A stretch of 64,000 nucleotides of DNA from an uncultured Alteromonadales bacterium (GTDB lineage Bacteria > Pseudomonadota > Gammaproteobacteria > Pseudomonadales > Cellvibrionaceae): the NCBI GenBank assembly GCA_937864365.1, contig CALMJT010000216.1, forward strand, positions 1-64,000, in the 5' to 3' direction. The first letter of the stretch is position 1. The number at the start of each line of letters is the position of its first letter. The translations under genes and the position numbers were made by a program. Positions 1 through 9,766 of this stretch are shown here, one piece after another. Below the pieces are notes generated by a model. That model was not told where the DNA came from. It worked only from the letters and a program-made list of their open reading frames with translations, and did not search any database.

Positions 1-641
1 ATTTAAATGATAAAAACCTCCTACAGGGTGGTATGAAAATAATTGACCACTACAAGCCTATTTGTGCAGCAAACAGCAACGGTGTAGATGAGCATTCATA
101 TGTATCTTCATTCGACGAATTTGAGCGTAAAGTATTGTCATTAAAAAATAACTTTAACCAAACTTCTCTCGTTGAAGAGTATTTAGATGGGGCAGAATAT
201 ACAGTTGCTATATTAACCGCAAAAAACGGAGAACTTCTTATCTCAGCGGTAGAGGTAGAACCACCAGAGTTAAACCAAGGTCGCCGAATACTTAGCAAAG
301 ATACAAAATATGAAAACAATGAAGTACTTAAAGTAATAACCGACCCTCAAATTAGTTATGAAGTAAGAAGAATTGCTGTTGAGGTATTCACGAAAATAGG
401 GGCCGAAGGTTTTGCACGAATAGACATCAAGTCAAACAAATCTGGAAAATGTTTTTTTATGGAAATTAATTTAGTCCCTGGAATGACCATGGGAACCAGT
501 TATTTTCCAGAAGCATTTAGAATCGATCAAGGTCATGATTATGATCAGACAATCGTTAATTTAATAGATTATTGTCTTTTTAAAACTATGCAAAAACAAC
601 CACTTATTGAACAAGTAGCTATGGAATTTTCTAGTAATTAA
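1..641 (+). CDS. ATP-grasp (D-Ala-D-Ala ligase-like) protein, 5' truncated by the window edge
   Basis: The frame stays open upstream of the listed ATG (LNDKNLLQGGMKIIDHYKPICAANSNGVDEHS...). Motifs KPxxxxNSNGVD, EEYLDGAEYTVA, GFARIDI and FMEINLVPGMT match the ATP-grasp C-terminal half. Confidence 0.75.
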   Translation, partial: LNDKNLLQGGMKIIDHYKPICAANSNGVDEHSYVSSFDEFERKVLSLKNNFNQTSLVEEYLDGAEYTVAILTAKNGELLISAVEVEPPELNQGRRILSKDTKYENNEVLKVITDPQISYEVRRIAVEVFTKIGAEGFARIDIKSNKSGKCFFMEINLVPGMTMGTSYFPEAFRIDQGHDYDQTIVNLIDYCLFKTMQKQPLIEQVAMEFSSN

Positions 642-653
642 ACCTGAATTTCA

Positions 654-773
654 ATGAGCATCATCAAGACTAAAAACGTAGCATCACTATTTACAGTTGA
701 AAATGCGCTTAGTGAAAAATTTAAAGGCAACTCTGGTTATTTAGGGGAGAGCTCGTCAGGGTTCATAAAATAA
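654..773 (+). CDS. Possible 39-aa peptide MSIIKTKNVASLFTVENALSEKFKGNSGYLGESSSGFIK
   Basis: ATG...TAA read by hand 12 nt after the ATP-grasp stop; no convincing Shine-Dalgarno. Confidence 0.3.
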   Translation: MSIIKTKNVASLFTVENALSEKFKGNSGYLGESSSGFIK

Positions 774-938
774 TGCCTCCGTTTTTAAAAAATGTCACGT
801 ATAAATATCTATACACAATGAACTATATCTAAGTAAAAGTGAAATCTCGTACATTTAACTAACCTCATAAAGTGAAACCTCATCATAAAGAAATTAGCCG
901 ATCTTTTACTCTCAAATAATAGAGGTCGACCCTCTCAG

Positions 939-2255
939 TTGCCAGCAGTCCCCATTGATTGGTTGACACAACCTGTCAGGCGATTTATTAAAATAGAAGC
1001 CGCCGCGGGTTTATTACTCTTATTCTTTACCGTTCTAACGTTAATTGTGGCCAATTCACCATTTGGCGATTTTTTTAAAGATATTTGGAAAATTTCATTT
1101 GGTTTGACCATCAACGGCTATTCATTTGAACGAACTTTACATGATTGGATAAATGATGCCTTAATGACATTATTTTTCTTCTTAATTGCACTTGAATTAA
1201 AACGAGAGATTGTACTGGGAGACTTTAGTCAGCCACGCTTGGCGATGTTATCTATATCAGCGGCGACCGGTGGAATGATAGTACCGGCACTTATTTACCT
1301 GTTTTTTCAACATGGGGAATTAGGTCAACACGGGTGGGGGACTGTGATGGCAACTGATACCGCGTTTGTTATTGGCGGGCTCGCATTACTAGAACGGCGC
1401 ATACCACGCACATTGCGTGTATTTATGCTCTCTCTCGCTGTGGTTGATGATATCGGCGCGATTATGGTTGTCGCTATTGGTTACGGTAAGCAATTAAGCT
1501 TCTCTTATATTGGATTATCGCTTATTGGTTTTGTTGTTATCCGATTAATGGCTTTAGCCGGAATTCGTAATTTAGGGCTTTTTTTTGGTGTTGGTATCAT
1601 TATTTGGTTGTTTGTGGATGCATCTGGTATTCACGCTACTGCAACAGGTGTTATTCTCGGATTGATGACACCGACGACTAAGTGGGTAAGTGAAGAACGC
1701 CTTCGTAAAATTATTGATTGTGTTGTGATGCCACCGTCTAAAGAATATTTGAGTGATAACATTCACAATCGACAGCTATTAAAAACTGCTGAGGCAGCTG
1801 CGCGGGAAGCGTTGTCTCCCGTTGAGCGCTTGGAAATTATGCTTCATCCTTGGGTAAGTTTTGTTATTATGCCATTATTTGCGCTCGCCAATGCAGGTAT
1901 TGATCTTGTCAATATGAAATTTTCAAGCTCAATTTCTTTGGCGGTTTTTTTGGGATTTTTTATAGGCAAACCACTTGGAATATCTCTGTTTAGTTGGTTA
2001 GCTGTTCGTTTAAAAATTGCGAGTCTACCTAATGATTTAAATTGGTCTTTGGTTTTCTCCGCAAGTATTCTTGCCGGCATTGGTTTTACTATGGCGATAT
2101 TCATTGCCAATATGGCGTTCACCACCGAATTAATTGCCTCAGCCAAGCTGGGCATACTCTTGGCTTCACTTGCATCAGGAATATTGGGAATTAGTTTGTT
2201 GTTTTTTCTTACCCGTAAAAACAATACGCTAAACCATAACGAAGTACGAAATTAA
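939..2255 (+). CDS. nhaA: Na+/H+ antiporter NhaA
   Basis: TTG start; ATDTAFVIGGLALL, LAVVDDIGAI and GIGFTMAIFIA are NhaA hallmark segments. Confidence 0.93.
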   Translation: MPAVPIDWLTQPVRRFIKIEAAAGLLLLFFTVLTLIVANSPFGDFFKDIWKISFGLTINGYSFERTLHDWINDALMTLFFFLIALELKREIVLGDFSQPRLAMLSISAATGGMIVPALIYLFFQHGELGQHGWGTVMATDTAFVIGGLALLERRIPRTLRVFMLSLAVVDDIGAIMVVAIGYGKQLSFSYIGLSLIGFVVIRLMALAGIRNLGLFFGVGIIIWLFVDASGIHATATGVILGLMTPTTKWVSEERLRKIIDCVVMPPSKEYLSDNIHNRQLLKTAEAAAREALSPVERLEIMLHPWVSFVIMPLFALANAGIDLVNMKFSSSISLAVFLGFFIGKPLGISLFSWLAVRLKIASLPNDLNWSLVFSASILAGIGFTMAIFIANMAFTTELIASAKLGILLASLASGILGISLLFFLTRKNNTLNHNEVRN

Positions 2256-2279
2256 TAATAGTAAACAAAGAGAATTAAT

Positions 2280-3131
2280 TTGAAGCGACTTAAGATCACT
2301 CATAAAACAAGATATGATTTCACCGATCATGTAGAGCTATTACCGCATACCTTTCGTTTACGACCACGAGAGGGGCATGATTTACGAATTGAGTCCTCCA
2401 AGTTGACTATCTTTCCTCCTGCTGTTGTGCGTTGGTATCGAGATGTAGAAAGCAATTCGGTGGCTACTGCGTCATTTACAGATAAATCAAACTTTTTAAC
2501 CATTGAAAGTGAAATAATAATACAAAAATACGATTTAAATCCTTTAGACTTTTTAGTTTCCGTGCATGCAGTTAATTACCCATTCACTTATCGATATGAA
2601 GATACTATTTCTTTATCACCTTATTTAACAAATCCAGACAAATTAAATCGGATTTTCACTGATTGGGTGGATGAGAATTGGAAAAACTATGAAAAAATTC
2701 AAACATTTTCGTTACTTGAACGTATAAATCGACGTATTTTTAAAACCCTAGTCTATGTAAGACGAGAAGAAGAGGGCGTTCAAAGTGCGGAGTATACCGT
2801 TGCCAGCAATTCGGGCTCTTGTCGGGATTTTGCCAGTCTTTTTATGGCTGCTGCACAACGACTGGGTTTTGCCGCACGGTTTGTTAGCGGTTATATCTAT
2901 TCAGACGGTATATCGAAAGAAAATCAATCTACCCATGCATGGGCAGAAGTCTTTATTCCCGGTGCCGGTTGGAAAGGGTTCGACCCCACCTACGGAACCG
3001 TAGCTGGAGTTCACCATATCGCTACCGCGGTCGCCAGACGGCCAGAATCCGTGCCACCCATTTCTGGAAGCTTCTATGGAAGTAGTGGCGCGTCTATGAA
3101 TGTGGAAGTTTTGGTGACTGAGATCAGTTAA
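2280..3131 (+). CDS. Transglutaminase-like cysteine peptidase family protein
   Basis: GSCRDFA (Cys), [21 protein letters not shown] (His, Asp); N-terminal 'bacterial transglutaminase-like' region. Confidence 0.85.
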   Translation: MKRLKITHKTRYDFTDHVELLPHTFRLRPREGHDLRIESSKLTIFPPAVVRWYRDVESNSVATASFTDKSNFLTIESEIIIQKYDLNPLDFLVSVHAVNYPFTYRYEDTISLSPYLTNPDKLNRIFTDWVDENWKNYEKIQTFSLLERINRRIFKTLVYVRREEEGVQSAEYTVASNSGSCRDFASLFMAAAQRLGFAARFVSGYIYSDGISKENQSTHAWAEVFIPGAGWKGFDPTYGTVAGVHHIATAVARRPESVPPISGSFYGSSGASMNVEVLVTEIS

Positions 3132-3154
3132 TCATTATTAAAAGGAATAATTTA

Positions 3155-3946
3155 ATGTGGTTACGCACAAGTTGTAAATTAAGGTTCGATATTAAAACTC
3201 CCACACCGTTTATTTTGATGCTACGACCCAGAAGTGGAGACCAGCAATGGGTTGCCTCTGAGGCTTACATTCTTAGCCCACCTGTATCTGCTTTTGAATT
3301 TACAGACGATTTTGGAAACCTCTGCCAAAGGTTAGTCGCACCACCGGGCGATTTCATGGTATCGACCACCGCAATTATTAAAACCTCTGATACAGTGGAC
3401 ATCGGTCACGGAGGTGAATTTATTAATGTAGAGAATCTTCCTAACAGCGTGCTCAAGTATCTTCTTCCTAGCCGGTATTGTGAATCTGATTTTTTTAACG
3501 AGATGGCGACAGAAATTGTGTTAAATCACTCTCCAGGCTACGATCAGGTCGCAGCAATTGAGAGATGGCTACGAGAGAACATCCGTTTCGAACCAGGTAG
3601 CAGTTCGTTTCCATCATCTGCCATTGAAGTAAATAAGGTTCGCGTCGGAGTATGTCGAGATCTATCGCATCTTGGTATCGCATTGTGCCGCAGTTTGTGC
3701 ATTCCAACACGTATGGTTGTGGGTTATTTTCACACATTAAACCCTATGGAATTGCATGCATGGTTCGAAGCCTATGTCTCGGGACGTTGGTATACATTCG
3801 ACGCAACACAAGATACTAAAAAAGGGGGTTATGTAGCAATTGGATACGGTCGTGACGCGGCTGATGTTGCAATCTACAACCAATTTGGGCCTTCTGTTTT
3901 TCCGTATGAAGAAACCGTAAGTGTTACTTTATCAAATATTACATAA
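3155..3946 (+). CDS. Transglutaminase-like family protein
   Basis: [36 protein letters not shown] catalytic segments. Confidence 0.85.
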   Translation: MWLRTSCKLRFDIKTPTPFILMLRPRSGDQQWVASEAYILSPPVSAFEFTDDFGNLCQRLVAPPGDFMVSTTAIIKTSDTVDIGHGGEFINVENLPNSVLKYLLPSRYCESDFFNEMATEIVLNHSPGYDQVAAIERWLRENIRFEPGSSSFPSSAIEVNKVRVGVCRDLSHLGIALCRSLCIPTRMVVGYFHTLNPMELHAWFEAYVSGRWYTFDATQDTKKGGYVAIGYGRDAADVAIYNQFGPSVFPYEETVSVTLSNIT

Positions 3947-4029
3947 ATAGTACCTAGAGTTGTGTAATGCTATTAAACTCTAAGAATAAAACGCACATCG
4001 AAATGACTACAGAATAAAGCTCATTTAAA

Positions 4030-4096
4030 AATTTCTTCTAATCAAAAAATTACTTCTAATCAAAAAATTACTTCTAATCAAAAAATTACTTCTAAA
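4030..4096. repeat. 18-bp tandem repeat (caaaaaattacttctaat), about 3.7 copies
   Basis: Directly visible: cttctaatcaaaaaattacttctaatcaaaaaattacttctaatcaaaaaattacttctaa. Confidence 0.9.
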
Positions 4097-4401
4097 TAGG
4101 CCAATTTCTTCGAGTGGCCAAATGTAGAAGAATAGAAGGTTGTTGTGCAATGATTTCATCGTACCGCGCCTTCTTTCTGCCTTCAAACTGTCGCAAGTGG
4201 CGTTTCGCCTAATTATTAAAAATATCTTAACTCGATCAATACGATTTTTATCCATAAATATTTTTGAATGACTTAACTGATGAGTGATAAAATATATCAC
4301 GCAATTATGCCACTTATCTGGTCATAGTTACTGTTTCCGGTCATAGTTACTATTAAAACTTGCTTTGCGTCTGTAAAATATTGTTATAAACAGAAGTATT
4401 C

Positions 4402-4872
4402 ATGGAAAAAGAAATCATTCATATAATCCCAGGCGCCTTTGTGTTGGTAATGGGGCTGTTTAATTTGTATCGGGCTTTAGTTAAGCGCAAATGGCCAGAA
4501 ACAATAGGTAAGATTCAAAAAAACGAAATTAGACAGATAACTATTGCTATCTATCCAATAATAAAGATTGGCATGTTAAATAGCTATAATACAAACCTTG
4601 GTTCAAGTAAAAAACAAAAATTAATCCTCAATTATGTTTATGTTGTTGATGGAGGCAAATACACCGGCAATCAGCTTTATTCCGCGCCGATTATAGAAAC
4701 TAGGCGGAGATTGGTAGGCTTATATGTTGGTGATAAAGTCAAAGTTTTCTACAACCCCAAAAATCCAGCCAACTCTTTTTTAGCTCATTCATTTGCGTGG
4801 CCTAGTCTTGTTGTAATCTTTATTGGCTTAGCGCTAATAGCGGGTGGTGTGTACATGCAGCTCAATCAATAA
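4402..4872 (+). CDS. DUF3592-like membrane protein
   Basis: Two TM segments flanking a YTGNQLYSAP...VGDKVKVFYNPKNPANSFL region typical of DUF3592. Confidence 0.6.
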   Translation: MEKEIIHIIPGAFVLVMGLFNLYRALVKRKWPETIGKIQKNEIRQITIAIYPIIKIGMLNSYNTNLGSSKKQKLILNYVYVVDGGKYTGNQLYSAPIIETRRRLVGLYVGDKVKVFYNPKNPANSFLAHSFAWPSLVVIFIGLALIAGGVYMQLNQ

Positions 4873-4982
4873 CAATCAATTGCACGTTACTCAACAAAAA
4901 TATGTAATCGAAAACACTCCAATTATGCTGGTATTTTTCGTCGTTAACTCAGTACGATAAGTTTATAAGGAATCGTTCAATT

Positions 4983-5726
4983 ATGAGTCACTACAAAGAA
5001 TTTCATGATCCAAGCCAAAATTTATTAATTGCGAGCCTTCCCCACACGGTTCGGCAACGCCTATTAGTAAACCTTGAGCTGATCGAACTACCTCTTGGAC
5101 ATGTATTGTATGAGTCCGGCGATACTCTTCGTCACGCATACTTCCCTACAGACTCTATAGTATCGTTATTATATGTAATGGAGAACGGTGATTCCGCAGA
5201 GATAGCTGTGGTTGGGAACGAAGGCATGGTGGGTACAGCGCTATTTTTAGGCGGGGAAAGCACGCCAAGTAGAGCGGTAACACAGAGCTACGGTTTCGCT
5301 TATCGGTTACCTAGGCAAAAATTTATTGAGGAATTTAGTCTCCACAAAGAGTTGCTGGTTTTACTTTTGCGGTACACACAAGCGGTTATTACTCAAATGG
5401 CTCAAACGGCTGTTTGCAACCGTCATCACTCAATAGATCAACAATTGTGCCGCTGGCTACTTTTGTCACTCGACAGAATGAGTGGCAAAAATTTGTTTAT
5501 GACACAGGAATTAATTGCCAATATGCTAGGTGTACGACGTGAAGGTGTTACAGAGGCCGCCGGGAAACTTCAGAAATTGGGAGTGATCGAGTATCACAGA
5601 GGCCATATAACAGTGCTTGATCGATCAAAACTGGAGAACTTGTCATGTGAATGCTATGCGGTTGTAAAAAAGGAAACTGATCGGCTATTTCCTTTATTAA
5701 AAAAGAGTTCAATTAATAATTGTTGA
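4983..5726 (+). CDS. Crp/Fnr family transcriptional regulator
   Basis: cNMP-binding-like N-terminus (GHVLYESGDTLRHAYFPTDSIVSLL) and C-terminal HTH (TQELIANMLGVRREGVTEAAGKLQKLGVIEYHRGHI). Confidence 0.85.
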   Translation: MSHYKEFHDPSQNLLIASLPHTVRQRLLVNLELIELPLGHVLYESGDTLRHAYFPTDSIVSLLYVMENGDSAEIAVVGNEGMVGTALFLGGESTPSRAVTQSYGFAYRLPRQKFIEEFSLHKELLVLLLRYTQAVITQMAQTAVCNRHHSIDQQLCRWLLLSLDRMSGKNLFMTQELIANMLGVRREGVTEAAGKLQKLGVIEYHRGHITVLDRSKLENLSCECYAVVKKETDRLFPLLKKSSINNC

Positions 5727-5784
5727 ATATTATTAAATTTCTTATCGTCAAAATAGGGTATTTGAACCTAATATAGCCTCAAAT

Positions 5785-6114
5785 TCAGCAATATTGAGTT
5801 GTCAGAACTTCTTTTCCTATATTCAGCAGAAAATGTTTTCTTTCTACGTCGAATTTAAGAGCATTTACTAGTTTAGGCATGAGCTTTCTGTTTATGCTTA
5901 AAAATAAATCAGAGGAAAGTATCACGTAACTAATATATCCACGTGTTACGCTAAATACAATATCTTTAATATTCCCCATAATTTTATTTTTTTTAACAAT
6001 TTTATAACCAAGCATGTTGCTTACATTCACTAAAAGAGTGTCTGAATCAACCTGTACGCCAGCACTAGTATTAATATTTAATTTACTACTGCTAGTACCA
6101 TTTTCTTGAATCAT
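5785..6114 (-). CDS. PRC-barrel domain protein
   Basis: LLVNVSNMLGYKIVKKNKIMGNIKDIVFSVTRGYISYVILS resembles PRC-barrel. Confidence 0.6.
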   Translation of the reverse strand: MIQENGTSSSKLNINTSAGVQVDSDTLLVNVSNMLGYKIVKKNKIMGNIKDIVFSVTRGYISYVILSSDLFLSINRKLMPKLVNALKFDVERKHFLLNIGKEVLTTQYC

Positions 6115-6230
6115 AAAGTACTCCGCTTTTGTTTTTAAAATTTATAGAAAACTCTTATTAGCCTAAAGTTTATATAGTCACAGGGAGGCATTGCCGACCT
6201 CAAGACCAGCAAGCGCTTGATATTATGAAT

Positions 6231-6297
6231 AAATTGGAATCGCATCTTTCAATTTCTTTCCTCCAATTAAATCATGGATGAGTTAATCAGAGGTTCC
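6231..6297. repeat. Copy A of a ~67-bp dispersed intergenic repeat with two inverted repeats
   Basis: aaattggaatcgcatctttcaatttctttcctccaattaaatcatggatgagttaatcagaggttcct; close copy at 16455-16522. Confidence 0.75.
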
Positions 6298-6445
6298 TAT
6301 AGATATTTTTTGTTTCATAGCCATCTTAAAAATAAATAAATGTCGGGTATGTTCGGTAACGTACGGACATTGCACTAAAAGAATAGCATTATGTTCGTAA
6401 CGAGAAACCACAGTCTGTGGACTCGAAAATAGAAAGTGAGAAGAA

Positions 6446-6601
6446 ATGAAAACGTCACAAGAAAATAAAGAACACCAAAACAAGCCTGAAAAACCAGCTC
6501 AAACATCACAACCAAAACCTGAGCAACAAAAACAATTTGCGCAGAAGCCAGACCAATCTAATCAAAAAAACGACCCAAAAGATTCAATTAAAAAGAACTA
6601 A
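6446..6601 (+). CDS. Small Q/K/P-rich hydrophilic protein (51 aa)
   Basis: ATG...TAA read by hand: MKTSQENKEHQNKPEKPAQTSQPKPEQQKQFAQKPDQSNQKNDPKDSIKKN; purine-rich upstream stretch. Confidence 0.5.
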   Translation: MKTSQENKEHQNKPEKPAQTSQPKPEQQKQFAQKPDQSNQKNDPKDSIKKN

Positions 6602-6635
6602 CTCGACTCTCTTGAAATTGATTTTTGAATTTCTC

Positions 6636-6666
6636 TGTATCCGTTCTGTTTTTTTGAGCGGATACA
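6636..6666. other. Intergenic hairpin (tgtatccg ... cggataca)
   Basis: Perfect 8-bp inverted repeat downstream of the 51-aa ORF; no following T-run, so terminator status is uncertain. Confidence 0.35.
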
Positions 6667-6770
6667 ATTTCCGCCTCTAAAGGATTTATAGCAAACTTTT
6701 AATGAAATAAAGGATTTAAAGGCTCAAATATAATTTCTAACATTAGTAATATAATTAAAGAGTAAATAAA

Positions 6771-6944
6771 ATGAATAAACAAAGTACAATTTCAAATAAA
6801 CCAACACCAGCTGAGATTCAAATAACATTGATTGATTCAGGCAAGGTGCTGGCACTCAGCCGTCATACCGGTTTATCTTGGCACATCGAAAATAAGTCTA
6901 CCAATTTAGGTTGCAAGCTCCCCGCTACGAGCATCGTTCAATAG
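6771..6944 (+). CDS. Hypothetical 57-aa protein
   Basis: ATG...TAG read by hand: MNKQSTISNKPTPAEIQITLIDSGKVLALSRHTGLSWHIENKSTNLGCKLPATSIVQ. Confidence 0.4.
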   Translation: MNKQSTISNKPTPAEIQITLIDSGKVLALSRHTGLSWHIENKSTNLGCKLPATSIVQ

Positions 6945-6976
6945 CGTATGGCATCCACAGACTGGTCTTGTTTATT

Positions 6977-9766
6977 ATGATTAACATAATTCCTACTACG
7001 AAAAAGCAATGGCGTGAACGCTATCTCACTCATCTGGGTGAAAGCGGCTGTAGAAACATGTATTGGTCTTTAAAGCAATTGGCACAAGATTTTGACTTTA
7101 CGTTAGGTGATCAACCTTTAGTTATAAGACTGTTTTTAGAAAATATCATGCGCAACATTGAAAACAATGTAGATGAAGAAAATACCGCATATTTACAGGT
7201 CTTAATTAAGGCGTTGATCTCAGGTATTAATACCGCCGAATTCGAGTTTCAATTTTACCCTAGCCGCGTACTCATGCAAGACTACACTGGCGTACCCGCC
7301 ATTGCTGACTTGGCAGCTATGCGCGATGCCGTATTTGCGAGTGGCGGCGATGCTGAAAAAATCAATCCTATGTGTCCCGTCGATCTTGTCATTGATCACT
7401 CCGTTATTGCAGATCAAACAGGCCATTCAAATGCATTGCAGTACAACCGCCAACGTGAAATGGAACGAAATAAAGAACGCTATCAGTTTTTAAAATGGGC
7501 TCAGGGTTCATTTGAAAATCTTACAGTGGTTCCTCCAGGAAAAGGTATTTGCCATCAGGTTAATCTCGAATATTTTGCCCAAGTGATACGTAAAAAAGAG
7601 GACGTGCTATTTCCAGATACGCTGGTGGGCACTGATAGTCATACCACCATGATCAATGGGCTCGGGGTGCTCGGCTGGGGCGTGGGCGGCATTGAAGCCG
7701 AAGCGGTTATGTTAGGGCAGCCTTTAAGTTTGAATGCGCCTCGTGTTGTGGGCGTTAGATTAGACGGTGAGTTGCCCTGTGGCGTTACCGCAACGGATCT
7801 CGTTCTAAGTATCACGGAGATTTTAAGAAATCATGGTGTGGTAGGAAAATATGTTGAATTTTATGGAGCTGGTGTCAGTAATCTTAGCGTCGCTGACCGT
7901 GCCACAATTGCCAACATGTCGCCTGAATACGGAGCAACCTGCGCATTGTTTCCAATTGATGCAAGAGTTATCGAGTACTTAACCTTAACGAATAGACCGG
8001 CCTCATTAGTTGAGAGAGTCCACAATTACGCTGTTACACAAGAACTATTTTACAGTTCTGATCATGAATCCCAAGCGCCCACTTATGGGGAAAGCTTAGT
8101 CATCAACTTAAATAACATTGTTCCGTGTATCGCAGGTCCCAAGCGTCCACAAGATCGCCTACCACTTGCCGCTATTAAGCAAAAAACCCTCGACGAATGT
8201 GCACTGGCAGGTCACGGTGGCGTTAGTGAATCAAGTGATGCTCAGTCGTCGCTGATGGATGGTGACTTGGTGATTGCTGCCATTACTTCCTGCACGAATA
8301 CATCCAATCCCAGCGTCATGCTGCTTGCCGGCTTGCTTGCCAAAGCAGCTGTTAAAAAAGGTTTGTTGGTTAAGCCCCATGTTAAAACGTCACTTGCACC
8401 CGGCTCCCAAGTAGTTGCTCGTTATCTGAACCGTTCTGGATTGCAAACCTACCTAGATCAGCTGGGTTTTCAGCGAATTGGCTTTGGCTGTACAACCTGT
8501 ATTGGCAATTCAGGCCCCTTAAACAATAATCTTGAATCCGTGATTGAAATGGGCAATTTACACGTCAGTGCTGTGCTTTCTGGCAATCGTAACTTTGAGG
8601 GAAGAATTCACCCCTCCGTCCGACTCAACTGGCTGGCCTCACCACCGTTGGTCGTAGCTTTTGCTTTAGTAGGGCATACGCGGATCAATTTTGATAAAGA
8701 GCCTTTAGGCTTTGATCAAGAAAATAACCCGGTTTTTTTAAGTGATATCTGGCCAGATAATTCGCAGCTCGAACACGCGATGCTGCAGGTCAGCCAAGAA
8801 CTCTATGCGCTGTCTTATAAAGATATTTTGCAAGGCGATGAGTATTGGAATGACTTAGATGTCACAAGCAGTAAGTGTTTTCCCTGGAATCCAGAATCGA
8901 CCTATATTCGTAAGCCTCCCTTCTTTCAGCAGCATGAAAAACCCAATCCAATTATTGCGGCAAGAATTTTAGCGATAGTGGGCGACTCCATTACCACAGA
9001 TCATATCTCACCAGCAGGAAGAATTAGCCTGGATAGTCCTGCAGGAGAATATTTGCTAAAGCGCCATGTTAAACCGGACCAATTTAACAGTTATGTTGCA
9101 CGTCGAGGTAATCATGAAATTATGGTACGCGGTACCTTTGCTAACAAACGACTGAAAAATGCCATAGTGACGCCAATGGAAGGGGGGTTTACTCGCATAT
9201 ATGAAGACGCCGAGAATACACAAAATACAAGCCAATCAATCAACATTGAAGAAGCTGGGCCCGTGACTATTTTCGCGGCTAGCCAGTATTACACAGAGAA
9301 AAATATTCCTTTGGTCATTTTTGCAGGCAAAGAATATGGTACCGGCTCAAGCCGTGACTGGGCCGCGAAAGGATGCTTGTTGTTGAATGTTAAAGCCGTT
9401 ATTGCAGAAAGTTTTGAACGTATTCATCGTAGCAACTTAGTTGGAATGGGTATTATGCCATTGCAACTATTACCAGAAACAACCATCGATGATTTGTCGT
9501 TAAACGGTGACGAGAGCATCTCCATTCTAAGGCCAACCGATACTATCAAAAATAATCAACTGCTACCCAAACAAAGGATGCTTCTGGAAATAACAAGTAG
9601 TCAACAGACATCCAGCAGTCACAAACCTCTATTGACGCGCACTATCTCGGTAGTTCTTAGAATCGACAATCATCAAGAACTCGATTATTTTTTTGCCGGT
9701 GGTGTTCTGCCGTATGTTGCTCAACAATTCATAAATAACCAACACAATGACCGATATCACGACTAA
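6977..9766 (+). CDS. acnA: Aconitate hydratase (AcnA family); start placed at ATG 6977
   Basis: VGTDSHTTMINGLGVLGWGVGGIEAEAVMLGQP, AITSCTNTSNPSVM, GFGCTTCIGNSGP, GKEYGTGSSRDWAAKG. Confidence 0.93.
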   Translation: MINIIPTTKKQWRERYLTHLGESGCRNMYWSLKQLAQDFDFTLGDQPLVIRLFLENIMRNIENNVDEENTAYLQVLIKALISGINTAEFEFQFYPSRVLMQDYTGVPAIADLAAMRDAVFASGGDAEKINPMCPVDLVIDHSVIADQTGHSNALQYNRQREMERNKERYQFLKWAQGSFENLTVVPPGKGICHQVNLEYFAQVIRKKEDVLFPDTLVGTDSHTTMINGLGVLGWGVGGIEAEAVMLGQPLSLNAPRVVGVRLDGELPCGVTATDLVLSITEILRNHGVVGKYVEFYGAGVSNLSVADRATIANMSPEYGATCALFPIDARVIEYLTLTNRPASLVERVHNYAVTQELFYSSDHESQAPTYGESLVINLNNIVPCIAGPKRPQDRLPLAAIKQKTLDECALAGHGGVSESSDAQSSLMDGDLVIAAITSCTNTSNPSVMLLAGLLAKAAVKKGLLVKPHVKTSLAPGSQVVARYLNRSGLQTYLDQLGFQRIGFGCTTCIGNSGPLNNNLESVIEMGNLHVSAVLSGNRNFEGRIHPSVRLNWLASPPLVVAFALVGHTRINFDKEPLGFDQENNPVFLSDIWPDNSQLEHAMLQVSQELYALSYKDILQGDEYWNDLDVTSSKCFPWNPESTYIRKPPFFQQHEKPNPIIAARILAIVGDSITTDHISPAGRISLDSPAGEYLLKRHVKPDQFNSYVARRGNHEIMVRGTFANKRLKNAIVTPMEGGFTRIYEDAENTQNTSQSINIEEAGPVTIFAASQYYTEKNIPLVIFAGKEYGTGSSRDWAAKGCLLLNVKAVIAESFERIHRSNLVGMGIMPLQLLPETTIDDLSLNGDESISILRPTDTIKNNQLLPKQRMLLEITSSQQTSSSHKPLLTRTISVVLRIDNHQELDYFFAGGVLPYVAQQFINNQHNDRYHD

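Noticed and set aside
4030-4096. Possible CRISPR array
   Set aside because: Repeats are contiguous with no unique spacers.
4025-4300. 91-aa minus-strand ORF with (RSNFLI)n repeats
   Set aside because: Product of an 18-bp AT-rich tandem repeat being a multiple of three; no ribosome site or family resemblance.
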